In this document: piece after piece, positions 11,500 to 21,689 of the stretch
Layout of the letters: every line of letters begins with the position of its first letter
Position numbering within the stretch: the first letter of the stretch is position 1
Assembly: GCA_039602395.1 (NCBI GenBank)
Contig: JBCNJP010000017.1
Coordinates: 18,880,729 to 18,944,728, forward strand
Direction: 5' to 3'
From: Deinandra increscens subsp. villosa
Taxonomy: Eukaryota; Streptophyta; Magnoliopsida; Asterales; Asteraceae
DNA length: 64,000 bases
Notes under the pieces: generated by a model
What the model was told of the DNA's origin: nothing
Databases searched by the model: none
The model's input: the letters and a program-made list of their open reading frames with translations, nothing else
Position numbers and translations under genes: made by a program

Positions 11500-12014
11500 G
11501 TAAGTTGGATAATACTTATTTTTTATACTTTAATTTTTTTTTTCAAAATAATTATAGCATTGTTGTTATGTGAATGATTTGATTCTGAAGTATTTGGTGA
11601 AGCTTAGTGTACACCTCCAGGTTCCCTTGGTAACATAAAAATATAAAGTAACATTAAAATATTCAATCAACACAATTAGGTTGAAGAAAATGTATGTATA
11701 AGCAGTAACGAAGAGAAGGTGGAGATATGCGATTTTATCTGATTGTTTTGAACAAAGAAATGCTGCAGTTTTTTTGTGGAAAGTCCTGAAAGAAAGTTTT
11801 GAACTTTCATGGGACATAAGGAGTGTGATTTTACTGTGGTGCAGTTTCCGTATTGTTGAGTTTGAATTTTTTAGTTTACAATCAAAAATGTATTTGGTTG
11901 ATCTCTATTGTATATATATATAAATGACAAACTAGCTTATGGAATTGTGGCAAAAGAAAAAAAAAAACACTTCTACGTTACATATTAAAGCTGCGATTTC
12001 TTCACACAAATGCC

Positions 12015-12075
12015 CAGCAGCACAACTGGTCTGCTAATAGGTTTTTGTTATCGCAGGTCTCCGGTTCGATCCATG
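12015..12075 (+). mobile_element. tRNA-derived SINE head (degenerate)
   Basis: An A-box-like CAGCACAACTGGT (12018-12030) is followed by a clear B-box GGTTCGATCC (12063-12072), the RNA polymerase III internal promoter arrangement. No acceptor stem can be formed, so it is not a tRNA gene. The 3' boundary and target duplication are unclear. Confidence 0.45.
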
Positions 12076-12227
12076 AGTTTGGCAAATATTCTTTTTTTAT
12101 TAGATAATCATTCAAGATAGTGGGCTTTGTAAAAATACAAATTCTAAATATGGGCCTTTGAAAGAAAAGAAAAAAAAATTCCTGCTCTCATTTTTCATTT
12201 TATTAACACGCGACATATTTCTGATAA

Positions 12228-12606
12228 TCTACAATATATAAAATGTATAACTTACTGATTCTTTATTTCTTTTATTTTTATCATTCTTTTTCTTTTATTC
12301 TTCTAGTTTTAATTGTTTTTCTCAAGTTTTTTATTAAATTATAATTTCTATTACTTGAAACTGTAATCACTTTTACTTATTAATAACTTAAATTAGTCTA
12401 TAATTTTTATTAAAAAACAAACAACATGTTTTGAATACGATTATTTTTCTAAATGTACATGATATTGCCATACAATTATTCTATATATATACATAGACAA
12501 CTTCTGTCTCCCATACACCTACAAGTTCATTTTATATATATTTATATATTATATATATATTCTATAACTTCCCGGATTATCGCAGCAACGCGCGGTCGAT
12601 CTCTAG
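12228..12606 (+). mobile_element. Possible small non-autonomous Helitron
   Basis: The 5' end reads A|TCTACAATATATAAAATG, fitting the TC start after a host A. The 3' end has GC-rich CGCAGCAACGCGCGG shortly before CTAG at 12603-12606, followed by host T. A GC hairpin before CTRR and insertion between A and T are the Helitron signature. The hairpin is imperfect. The interior is AT-rich and non-coding. Confidence 0.35.
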
Positions 12607-12661
12607 TTATACATATATACAATTAATAATCCTTTCCTGCTCTAAAAAAATACCTAAACAA

Positions 12662-12886
12662 GTCTTATAAATGTTAGTATTAGTGTAAGTTTGTAGGTGA
12701 GTTTGCAAATTTATAGTCTTTTTTTTTTAGTTTGGGAGGTTATATGTTTGAGATGCTATTAAACACATTTTTGTAGTCTTATAAATATTAGTATTTGTGT
12801 TGGTTTGTAGGTGAGTTTGAAAATTTATAATCTTTTTTAGTTTGGGTGATTGAATATTTGAGATGCTATTAGACACCTTTTTGTTG
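12662..12886. repeat. Two diverged tandem units of about 114 bp
   Basis: Units begin GTCTTATAAAT at 12662 and 12776. Both contain GGTTTGTAGGTGAGTTTG or a close variant, and TTTGAGATGCTATTA. Differences are scattered, so the duplication is not recent. 12887-13039 holds nothing recognisable. Confidence 0.75.
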
Positions 12887-13039
12887 TAATACTTTTGGAT
12901 GCGTTTTGGCTTTTACTTATGCTATTACACCATCTATTAAAATCAACAACTAAATAAACAAATAAATCTATTTAGACTTCTTCAAATGCCAAGACTAACA
13001 AGCAACTTTCATACTTTGACGTATCATTTGGAGTGTGTG

Positions 13040-13345
13040 TGGGTGACCATTCTTGTTCTTAGTTAACCTTTTTTTCAGAACGGTCAACGAATGCCTCGGA
13101 AAACCCGGTGACTATTTACACATGTTGAGTTCATTACAGGGAAAATCCACTTCCGTGAGCGGTCGGGTGGTAAAACCTGAAAACTCAGGGATTGAACTTG
13201 TGACCTTTCAGTCCCAAGTCTCCCCTCATCGCCAATGCCCCTCCAAAGTGTTGCATGTAAGAATCGAACTTGTGTCTCAAGTAGAGAACATAGGCTTCCT
13301 ACCTCTATACTACAATGAAAGTTGCTTCTTAGTTAACTTGATTTG
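13040..13345 (-). mobile_element. SINE-like repeat, possibly two stacked units
   Basis: Read on the minus strand it contains two pol III B-box-like sites, CAAGTTCAATCCC and CAAGTTCGATTC, each following a tRNA-like head. The core GAGGGGAGACTTGGGACTGA is shared with the repeat at 36310-36480, so this is a dispersed family. The longest open frame is not convincing as a gene. Confidence 0.5.
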
Positions 13346-13588
13346 GAAGTTTTAATTAGTTTCAAACTGTTTACGAATTACTTAATAGGTATATATCCAA
13401 GATTTTAAAATGAAATTACATAACTAAAAAAAGGGAGAATATGGTTGTTAAATCTGTACTCAAGAATCAACATCATACTCGAGCTACAAAATGCATGATG
13501 ATTATGATGTCTTAAGTTCACACTTTTGACTATCAATTTAAGTGACCCTTGTTGACTTGTTGTTACGAATGAGTATAGGATTAAGATA

Positions 13589-14110
13589 GTGTTTGGTATG
13601 CAGAAATGCTAGATGGAATGAAATGCTTTATTACGCCCGAATAAAAGATGACGTGTTTAAAATATTGAAATAAATTAGAAAACGAAAAAATAAATTCTAA
13701 AAACAAAGTTTACACAAAAACGTTTAAAAGGTATAAAAGATCAAAAAAAAAAAAAAAGAAAACAAAACAAAAAATAAAATAAAATTATAATAATAAAACA
13801 AATATAAGTATAGGATGAAAATAAAGTAATAAATGAAAAATAAAAAAATAAAATGCCGTAAATAAAAATAATTAAATTTAAAAAAATAGAAAATGGTTGT
13901 AGCCAAACAGAACAATGAAGTAGTAATGATCCATTTCATTCATTCGTTTTTATCACTTACTAAACAACACAAAGTATTTATACATTTCATTCCGATGAGG
14001 TAGCCAAACAGAACAATGAAGTAGTAATGATCCATTTCATTCCCTTAATCATTCCATTACTTCATCCATTTTATTCCTTAATTCATTCCGTTGCTTCATA
14101 CCAAACAGAC
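13589..14110. mobile_element. AT-rich MITE with imperfect terminal inverted repeats
   Basis: The left end is GTGTTTGGTATGCAGAAATG; the right end on the other strand is CTGTTTGGTATGAAGCAACG. The interior is very AT-rich, without coding. A block starting TAGCCAAACAGAACAATGAA occurs twice (about 13898 and 14001), an internal duplication about 103 bp apart. Size and ends suggest an hAT- or PIF-related MITE; target duplications were not resolved. Confidence 0.5.
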
Positions 14111-14115
14111 CAATG

Positions 14116-14367
14116 ATTTTAAAAAAAGATGGTTTTTGTTGTACTAAATGGTAATGTAGAATCTGGCTACCCCGGACGGGCGGATAGGAAGGCTCCTAGG
14201 ACGGCACGTCTGAGTAGCTGATCTACCGGGTGAAGTTCAACGAGAGTCGGGAGACCGACTGGAACACATGGATTTTTAAGACCTACAAAACAGAGAAACG
14301 CCGTTGTTCTTGGGGGCAGGACAATATGTCCTGCGACCAAGCTCGGGCGTAAGGATGAGAATTTGTG
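14116..14367. other. Unassigned GC-richer segment next to the E1 LTR
   Basis: Contrasts in base composition with the AT-rich MITE before it. It holds two small perfect hairpins: AGTCGG-GAGA-CCGACT (about 14247-14262) and GCAGGACA-ATA-TGTCCTGC (about 14317-14335). No gene or element family recognised. Confidence 0.4.
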
Positions 14368-15567
14368 TGACGTGAGGTCGAAGTCTCATTCAAAAAATAA
14401 TCCCAAATACACTAATTAGATAGTGGTAAGCGGGTGTCGAACACAGGGAGATTGTGAAATGTGTACTACTTTTGCAACTTGAATTATACTAAATGGAAAG
14501 CTTGAATTATTTAAATGTGATAAAAGATTTAATTTGAGTTTGTTAAGTTTAATTTTGATTAACTAGCAACTAATTGACAAAATAGAGTTGTGGTTTTCTT
14601 AATAATCAAACAAAGGTGATCTTCTCGAACTTCAGAATTCCATGTAAACAAACAATAGTGATGTAACTAGAAAGAATCACATAGACATGATTCATGTAAA
14701 TGTAACTATCGGGATAAAAGGGGACAAAGCACTCGGGTTCTAACGCAAGGTTGTCACCCGATGATCAATCAGCATAGATATCAACCAAATTCCTATCCAC
14801 TAAATCTCAATTGCCAATGGCATCAAGAACGTATGGTTTGCAAATTCAATTAAGCACAATACCAAAAGTTACGAGTAATCACAAAAACATCGTAGTGAAA
14901 AGCATAGAATGCTTAGATCACTATTCTAGAATCACAGTACATCAATATTGTTGTTTACATTGAAATCTTTCATTCGAGAAGAACACAAACGACTAGCCAG
15001 TCATGACGAAATCGATTGCAACTGTGATGATGATGATTGTCATTGATGATTCTCCAACGATCCCGATGTTAAAATTGTGTTTCTCCACTCTTCTCCTGCT
15101 CCAAAATCGCCTAAGATGGTCTCTGGTTCGTCTCCCAATTGTTAAGAATGAGTAGTAACTGAAAAAGCCCCCGAAAGAATCATTTAATCGAATATTTACG
15201 AAGCTGAAAAACTGTCGCGCCGTAAGCTACGGCGCCACCGTAGCTTACGACGGCCTCAGGAAATCCTACGGCGGCAAGATGCTGGCCCACGGTGAGTTTG
15301 AGGGATAGCCACCACCGTAGCTTACGGTAGTGGCGTAGCTTACGCCAAGCCCAGGCAGGTCTTCCCTTTTCCCTTGCTTCTTACTTGCCACAACTTACTC
15401 CAACCTTCCTTGATCTTCTTGTATTATCTAGTTAGCTCGTTTATGCCCATTTCAACCTGCAAACACACAGTTTCGCATAGTCACCAACATTCATGAATTT
15501 ACAACATTAAGAACATTAAAATCACCGGTTTATCACAATTAATCAACAAGTAATGGTGCAACCGTCA
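14368..15567 (-). repeat. E1 3' LTR
   Basis: Starts TGACGTGAGG and ends GCAACCGTCA on the plus strand, so the termini are the inverted pair TGACG/CGTCA. It matches 34731-35924 throughout. Confidence 0.92.
15219..15345. promoter_or_regulatory. Cluster of GTAGCTTAC inverted motifs in E1 U3
   Basis: CGTAAGCTACGG (15221-15232) pairs with CCGTAGCTTACG (15238-15249) across a 5-nt spacer. Two more copies lie in ACCGTAGCTTACGGT and GGCGTAGCTTACGCC (about 15314-15345). The set is kept in the other LTR near 35580-35703. It lies about 220-350 nt inside the 5' end of the LTR in element orientation, the enhancer part of U3. A regulatory role is inference. Confidence 0.55.
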
Positions 15568-15604
15568 CATCCCCACACTTACCCATTGCTTGACCCCAAG
15601 CAAT
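15568..15604 (-). promoter_or_regulatory. E1 polypurine tract with adjoining stem-loop
   Basis: On the minus strand a perfect 8-bp hairpin (ATTGCTTG-GGGT-CAAGCAAT, 15585-15604) is followed after 4 nt by AAGTGTGGGGATG directly at the LTR. The purine run is the plus-strand DNA primer of the element. The stem-loop placement recurs in E2 and L with other stem sequences. Confidence 0.8.
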
Positions 15605-16093
15605 TTAAATCTGTTTTCTTAGTTATTCCTCCAATCAATCCAGTCAAACCCAGTTTCGGTCAAGGTTCCAAGTCATACCCCGTTCCCATTTTTAGTCATT
15701 TTCTAGACACACAACATATAACAATCACATCTCAAGGATTTTAGCCAAACCTAACATGCTCTCGATCTTTCAAACATGCAACAAACCCCTCACAATAAAC
15801 GCTCCCCTCGGTTCACATTTAAAGGCTAGCGCAGTGTGCTAGAATGCACTCAATTGACTAATGTGTTGTCCCACTATCATAAGCTTGTACAACTCTCTAA
15901 CCTCCATCATTATTGCATTAACATGCATGCAAATCAAAAGGACTTATAATGGGTTGTAACGGGGCTAGGTGTAGGGTGTGGAATGGGAATATTTGAAGTG
16001 GCTCGAGTGACTCAATCCGGCTTATTTATTACAAGAGAAATAAACAACTAAAATTCACACACTATGCTAAGCAAACAAAAAAAAAACTTCACA
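15605..16093 (-). other. E1 3' untranslated segment
   Basis: Between the integrase stop and the polypurine tract. No open frame of note and no env-like coding seen. Confidence 0.6.
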
Positions 16094-18007
16094 TTATTTG
16101 AGTTTCCGCAACCCTCTAGCATCATTGTAGTCCAAATTGACATTTTTGATAGCCCACAACGCCCGATGTGCCAACTCCATCGGTAAATGACATCCCTTTC
16201 CATAAACGAGCCGATAAGGAGTGGTGCCAATGGGTGTTTTGTATGTAGTTCGATAAGCCCACAAGGCATCATTGAGCTTCATAGACCAATCCTTTCGATC
16301 GGTGCGAACCGTCTTCATGAGAATTTCTTTGATTTGTCGGTTGGAGACTTCTACTTGGCCACTAGTTTGTGGATGGTAAGGTGTGGCCACTCGGTGATTG
16401 ATTCCATATCGCTTCAACAAAGACCCAAACTTGAAATTTTTGAAATGGGAGCCTCCATCACTTATTATCGCTCTTGGAATCCCAAATCTTGCAAAAATGT
16501 TTGCTTGGACGAACTTGCATACTACCGACTGATCATTTGTTCTTGTTGAAATCGCCTCCACCCACTTTAACACATAATCAACCGCAACCAAAATGTATAA
16601 GAACCCATTAGAATTAGAAAACGGGCCCATGAAGTCGATGCCCCACACATCAAAGATATCGACCACTAAAATTGGTTGTAGTGGCATCTCATCCCTCTTT
16701 GAAATACTACCCATCTTTTGACAATTTAAGCATCGTTGAGCATACTCACAAGCATCTTTAAAGATTGTTGGCCAATAAAAACCACAAGTTAAAACCCGAT
16801 ATCCCGTCTTTTGACCACTAAAATGACCCCCACAAGCAGAAGAATGAGCATGGGTCAACACATCTTGAACCTCGGATTCGGGAATGCACCTTCTAATAAT
16901 TTGATCCGCTCCAGTCTTGAATAGATCCAGTTCATCCCAAATGTATTGCTTGACTTGGGCCAAAAATTGTTGTCTTCTTCTCTTGTTCCAATTTGTTGGC
17001 ATCGCACCCGTTGCCAAATAGTTAACATAATGAGCATACCACGGTGCGGTTGAGATTGCTAAAATGTTTTTATCCGGGAATTGTTCATTAATTTCTCTCG
17101 TGTCATCTACACCTTCCAAAGGAATTCGAGATAGGTGGTCCGCCACTACATTTTCACAACCTTTCTTGTCCCGGATTTCTAAATCAAACTCTTGTAATAA
17201 TAGAACCCACCAGATCAATCGAGGTTTGGCATCTTTCTTCTCCATGAGGTAATGGACAGCACTATGATCAGAATATACCACTACCTTACTCCCCCAAATG
17301 TAAGATCGGAACTTATCCAAAGCATATACCACCGCAAGCAATTCTTTCTCCGTTGTGGTGTAATTTAATTCTGCCTTCGATAATGTCTTGCTTGCATAGT
17401 ATATGACCACCGGCTTCTTATCCACTCTTTGACCGAGAACTTCTCCAATTGCACAATCTCTTGCGTCATACATAATCTCGAATGGTCGAGTCCAATCTGG
17501 CGGTTGCAAAATGGGAGCTTGCACCAAGTGTTCCTTCAAAACATCAAAAGCTTGCAAACATTCATTAGTAAAATTAAATGGAACATCTTTTAACAACAAA
17601 TTGCACAATGGTTTAGTAATAACACTAAAACCTTTAATAAATCTCGGGTAGAAACCGGCATGCCCCAAAAATGATCTCACCCCTATGAAAATTTTCGGTT
17701 GTGGCAATGATGAAATCACTTTTATTTTGGCCTTGTCCACTTCCATTCCCCGACTTGAGACCACATGACCCAAGACAATGCCCTCTTGGACCATAAAATG
17801 ACTTTTCTCCCAACTTAGGACAAGATTTATTTCGACACATCGTTTCAAGACCTTTTCCAATTCACCAAGACACAATTCAAAAGTTGACCCAAATATGGAA
17901 AAATCATCCATAAAGACCACAAGTGACTCCCCGACCATGTCTGAAAAAATACTCATCATACATCGTTGAAAAGTGGCCGGGGCATTACACAAACCAAAGG
18001 TCATCAT
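16094..18007 (-). pseudogene. E1 pol: end of RT, RNase H and integrase
   Basis: 637 codons are open here, but the first ATG lies inside RT, so this is the downstream part of a broken polyprotein. In order: RT palm (FGLCNAPATFQRCMMSIF about residues 4-21, catalytic FMDD about 33-36); RNase H from about residue 175 with MYDA, the TEKELLAVVYALDKFRSYI helix and YSDHSAV; the integrase HHCC zinc finger (HAHSSACGGHFSG...CLNCQKMG); and the DDE core with GIDFMGP, IISDGGSHF and the glutamate in GQVEVSNRQIKEI. All catalytic acids seen are kept. The element would copy its RNA to cDNA and insert it. A frameshift at the N side of this frame separates it from the rest of RT. No chromodomain is seen at the C-terminus, fitting Athila. 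Confidence 0.9.
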
Positions 18008-18923
18008 CCTAAAGGAAAAAGTGCCATATGGACAAGTGAAAGTGGTTTTGTGTGGTCATCAGGGTGGATTGCCACTTGATTGTACCCCGAATACCCATCT
18101 AAAAAGAAATAAAATATTTGACATGAAAGTTTTTCAATGATTTGGTCAATAAATGGCAAAGGGAAGTGGTCTTTAAAGGCGGCAGCATTTAATTTCCTAT
18201 AATCAATACATTCCCGCCACCCGGTTACAAGCCGAGTGGCAATTTGCTCACCTTTTCATCCTTGGTTACCTGAATGCCAGCCGTCTTTGGCACTATTTGT
18301 GTAGGACTTACCCATGCACTATCTGAAATTGGGTAAATGATCCCAGCACCCAACCACTTGATGACCTCCTTCTTCACAACCTCCCACAAATTGGGGTATG
18401 ACCTCCTTTGGGTCTCTCTTGTTGGCTTGGCATCTTCATTTGTAATGATTTTATGCATAACAATGGAAAGACTAATACCTTTGAGATCTGTAACTATCCA
18501 ACCAATCGCCGCCTTGTGAGCCTTCAATATACCCAACAATTGTTGTTCGTGACCCTTCTCCAAATTAGAGGCAATGATGGCCGGAAGTGTCTCATCGTCA
18601 CCCAAAAATGCATACTTCAAATGTTTTGGTAACTCCTTCAGCTCTACCTTGGGTGTGTACACTAATGATGGCTTGATGTCTGAGTGGACCCCAACTGGCA
18701 AACTTTCAACTTGATGAGTCCATGGCGGTCTTCCATCTTGTATGGCCATAGGCTCCAACATTCTCTCCTCCTCCTCTAAGGCCTTGAAGTGTACCTGTTC
18801 AGAGCTATCACAAACACAAACTTCTACCACACCGTCATCATAGACATGTGGTTCACATTGGTCCACCAATTCTGCCATAAAACACTCATCACCACTCAAA
18901 GAATTAGCAATGTTAGTAAACAA
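18008..18923 (-). pseudogene. E1 pol: protease-RT linker and N-terminal RT
   Basis: The open part, 18225-18923, ends with the RT entry region (VVKKEVIKWLGAGIIYPISD, then WVSPTQIVPK). It shifts frame near 18240, after which the next RT motifs can be followed in another frame (ECIDYRKLNAA, the LPFIDQ segment and FLDGYSGYNQ, which carries the first catalytic aspartate) until a second shift near 18040. The upstream half is an acidic linker (about residues 1-90) between protease and RT. The RT sequence is all present but split over three frames, so no RT can be made from this copy. The linker also overlaps the end of the protease frame, implying a further shift near 18910. Confidence 0.85.
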
Positions 18924-19264
18924 TTAAGGCGCATTTTCCTATTACCAAAAGTCATATAAACCGTACCAAATCGACAATCAATGATAGCATGGGCAGTATT
19001 TAAAAATGGTTGACCCAAAATAACATTTTGTTGGTGGTTGATGTTACCTGTTGCATAATCCAACACTAGAAAGTTAACCGGGTAATAAAATTCTTCCACT
19101 TTAACAATTACATCCCGAACAACCCCACGGGGAAGCTTATGAGTCAAATCAGCAAGGACAATGGTGGTATCAACACGTCTCAGTGGACCAAAATCATATT
19201 GGTCATATAAGCTCCCGGGAAGAATGCTCACCCCGGCTCCAAGATCCAACAACGCCCTTGTCAT
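18896..19264 (-). pseudogene. E1 retropepsin-like protease
   Basis: The active-site loop LLDLGAGVSILPGSLYDQY places the catalytic aspartate near residue 7 (DLGA replaces DTGA, as is usual in Athila/Tat). The second conserved segment is NVILGQPFLNTAHAIIDCRF. It would cleave the Gag-Pol polyprotein inside the particle. About 120 residues is normal for the domain. The frame has no clear own start, since the protease is part of a polyprotein, and it leaves frame at the C side. The upstream 19265-19397 is degenerate connecting sequence. Confidence 0.88.
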
Positions 19265-19397
19265 TTGAAAATCCCCAACTTATAAAATAATTAAAGGCGC
19301 CCCCGGATCTTGAAGTTTAGGGGGAAGAACCCCTTTAAAAACTGCACTCACCCTTTCAGATTAAGTCAACTCTTTTAGGCACTTTTTGTTGTCTTTT

Positions 19398-20039
19398 CTA
19401 AGTGGATAATTCTTTTAAAAACTTTGCATATGCGGAAACTTGTTTAATTGCCTCGAGTAGAGGTAAATTCACTTTGACTTGCTTGAGGACCTCCCACATT
19501 TCCTCACTTTGAGGACCCCTCTTCGAAATCACATTTTTCTTACTCGGGTCAAGTAAGGCCGAAGGAAATGGAACTGGAGTAGGTTCCACATCCTTGGTTT
19601 GATCATTTGAAATTTGTGTTTGACCCGGTTTTTCTAAAGATTTTTGAAAAGTGACAGTTTTTCTAGGTTGTACGGGTGAAATTTCCTCATCATCACTACT
19701 TTCCATACCCGTCACATCTTCCACCACACCATCAATCAAATCGGGTGGTGGACCACTCCTGTATTCCTTCCCACTTCTCAATGCACTTACTTGATTGATT
19801 TGAACATTTCTAGTAGTATGGGAAGGATTTACCTTGGTGTCGCTCGGAAGTTGGCCTTTGTTCTTCTTTAAATCCGTTACCTCGGTGGCAAGTTGACCCA
19901 TTTGAGTAGGCAAAGAATGAATAGCCTTGTCGCGTACCTCATCTTTCCGAAGCCTCTCATCATCCATTTGATTCCTCTTGTGCATCTCTTGTTGCATAGT
20001 ATTGAGCACATCCATAACTTCATTTTCGCTTGAATTCAC
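19398..20039 (-). pseudogene. E1 gag-protease spacer region
   Basis: 213 codons without a catalytic motif. The N half is helical and charged (VMDVLNTMQQEMHKRNQ, then MGQLATEVTDLKK), a likely coiled coil. The middle has VSALRSGKEYRSGPPPD followed by an acidic S/D/E patch. The C end, VKVNLPLLEAIKQVSAYAKF, is a segment I know as conserved before the protease in Athila polyproteins. The frame differs from that of the protease downstream and the zinc knuckle upstream. Part of the Gag-side polyprotein; no function can be assigned beyond that. Confidence 0.75.
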
Positions 20040-20104
20040 CGGTACCGATGATCCACTTGGCTCATTACCATGTTAAACTTACCTTTGATATCCTTGATTG
20101 TTGC

Positions 20105-21069
20105 TACCCTAGAAGTTGCCTTGATTTACATAAGGTTGACGAGGTGTCATGTTAGAATGGTTGGTACCTTGGAAGTTAGGATTGGATTGATTTGCTGAAT
20201 TGCCATACCGGAAGTTTGGATGGTTTGTTAATCCCGGGTGGTAGGTGTTTGAGTTCATGTTATAATTCCTGCCACCTCCCCCTTGACTTTGAACTTGGTT
20301 AACCTCTTCAAACTGCTCGGGAAAACCTTGGCATTGATTAGTCGAATGCCCGAATTCATTACAACTCGCACACACATCGTAGACTTGATTAGGGACTTGA
20401 ACAGGTTAATCAGCTACGGCTTGGACATGTGATCTACCAATAGCATGTCTAGTCCTCCTAGAAGATTATGCCTTCCTCTTTAATGTCACTGCCATCTGCT
20501 CTAAATATGCCCAATCATCTTGCTCATAATTTGTACCAAAAGTTCCATTTGAGATGGACATCAAGTCACGAGCATCCTCGGGTGTCAATCCCTCATGGAA
20601 TGCGTTCAATAGATCCCACAAATCAATCCCATGGTGAGGGAAATTCTTCAACATCAAGTTGAATCTGTCGAAAGCTTCATGAAAATTCTCACCTTGTTGT
20701 TGTTGGAAGTTTCTCAAATTTCTTCTAGCATCGCTTGTTTTATGGTTGGTGTAGAACTCATCCAAGAACCTTTGTAGCATTTCAGCCCCCTTGTGTAGAT
20801 AGATGCGGATGGCAATGTGTGAAACCATCTTTTGGCTTTATCTTCCAAAGAAAACCGAAAAAGTACCAACTTGACTGCATTGAGTGAAAAGCCTTTCCCT
20901 CCAATAGTGTTGCATATAGAATCATATGCCTCAAGGTGAAAGTAAGGCTCCTCCATTGCCAACCCATGAAACTTGGGTAGACTTTTCAATGCATTGGTCC
21001 TCACCTCAAACATTCTCCACTTCTTGATTCTGAGGAACTACCACCGGTGATGGATTATGTGTAATGATG
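20105..21069 (-). pseudogene. E1 gag, C-terminal part with CCHC zinc knuckle
   Basis: Three overlapping frames carry successive parts. 20714-21013 begins the retrotransposon gag domain (LPKFHGLAMEEPYFHLEAYD; RFSLEDKAKRWFHTLPS). 20466-20828 continues it (FLDEFYTNHKTSDARRNLRN; the GENFHEAFDRFNLMLKNFPHH segment). 20109-20375 carries the nucleocapsid knuckle CASCNEFGHSTNQC and a G/N/Q-rich tail. Gag would form the particle shell and the knuckle would bind element RNA. Frameshifts lie near 20815 and between 20466 and 20375. E3 has inserted at 21070; the upstream part of gag resumes beyond 33764. Confidence 0.85.
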
Positions 21070-21074
21070 GGTCT
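21070..21074. repeat. Target-site duplication of E3, left copy
   Basis: GGTCT immediately before the first E3 LTR. The identical GGTCT follows the last E3 LTR at 33760-33764. Confidence 0.9.
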
Positions 21075-21689
21075 TGTCAGGACCGATTTCACTACGAGAA
21101 TCTCGATCTTGAGCGAGAACGTAGGTTCGGATTCGAAAACCCATAGAGACGATGATGGAGATGAATCTAGGATAATCAAACACAAGTAAGATGATGATCA
21201 ACGTCGAATGATTTCAATAATCGAATGATTACAATCAAGAAATCATGACAACACTCTCTCATGGAAATCCATGACTCACTCTCACTCTAGAATGGAAATC
21301 TCACACTCTACAAGAAAATCATCATCTCCACACTCAGAGACTCTTTCTTGTAATGGGCACCCTCACTATATATAGTGAGGGTGACTAACAACAAAAAAAC
21401 ATAACAAATGAACAAAATTACAAGTAAATCAGATAAACATAAATATTAATTAAATCAAAGTTGATTTAACTAATCTGAATCTTGACTCGCTCGAACCGAT
21501 CTTCCTGTTGACTTTTATGTTGACCGTTGACCCGAACAGTTGACTTTTCCAGAAAACGGTCTTCGGTCCAAACTGCAAGCCTCGAGCATCACAACCCGCG
21601 TCTCTGAATCAATTCACATGGATTCTTCAGTCGAATGCTTCGGTAAACAGATTTGATGGCGTCAGTCACATAGATTTTAAGTTCCAACA
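21075..21689 (-). repeat. E3 LTR 1 (3' LTR)
   Basis: TGTCAGGACC to GTTCCAACA, about 615 bp, with TGT/ACA termini. It contains a triple GTTGAC motif near 21508-21545. Confidence 0.93.
21358..21383. promoter_or_regulatory. Palindromic TATA box in E3 LTR 1
   Basis: A perfect 26-bp palindrome: half-site CACCCTCACTATA followed by its exact reverse complement. The centre TATATATA is a good core promoter, about 310-330 nt from the LTR start in element orientation. Confidence 0.7.

Larger units (their letters stand above)
9964..11870 (+). other. Mosaic of isolated exon-like gene fragments
   Basis: Several short frames bounded by credible splice sites lie in AT-rich DNA: 10049-10118 (TTTGGCAG acceptor; FYRVYCFIGVVTAIFASLV, membrane-like), 10367-10440, 10745-10828, 11021-11151 and 11398-11499. 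They do not form one continuous protein, and at least one resembles an unrelated enzyme. This is what gene-fragment capture by a transposon, or a decayed duplicated region, looks like. No carrier ends were identified. 11504-11870 shows nothing recognisable. Confidence 0.45.

Noticed and set aside
13724..13939. Phenylalanine/tyrosine-rich 71-codon ORF
   Set aside because: It is the translation of the AT-rich interior of the MITE.
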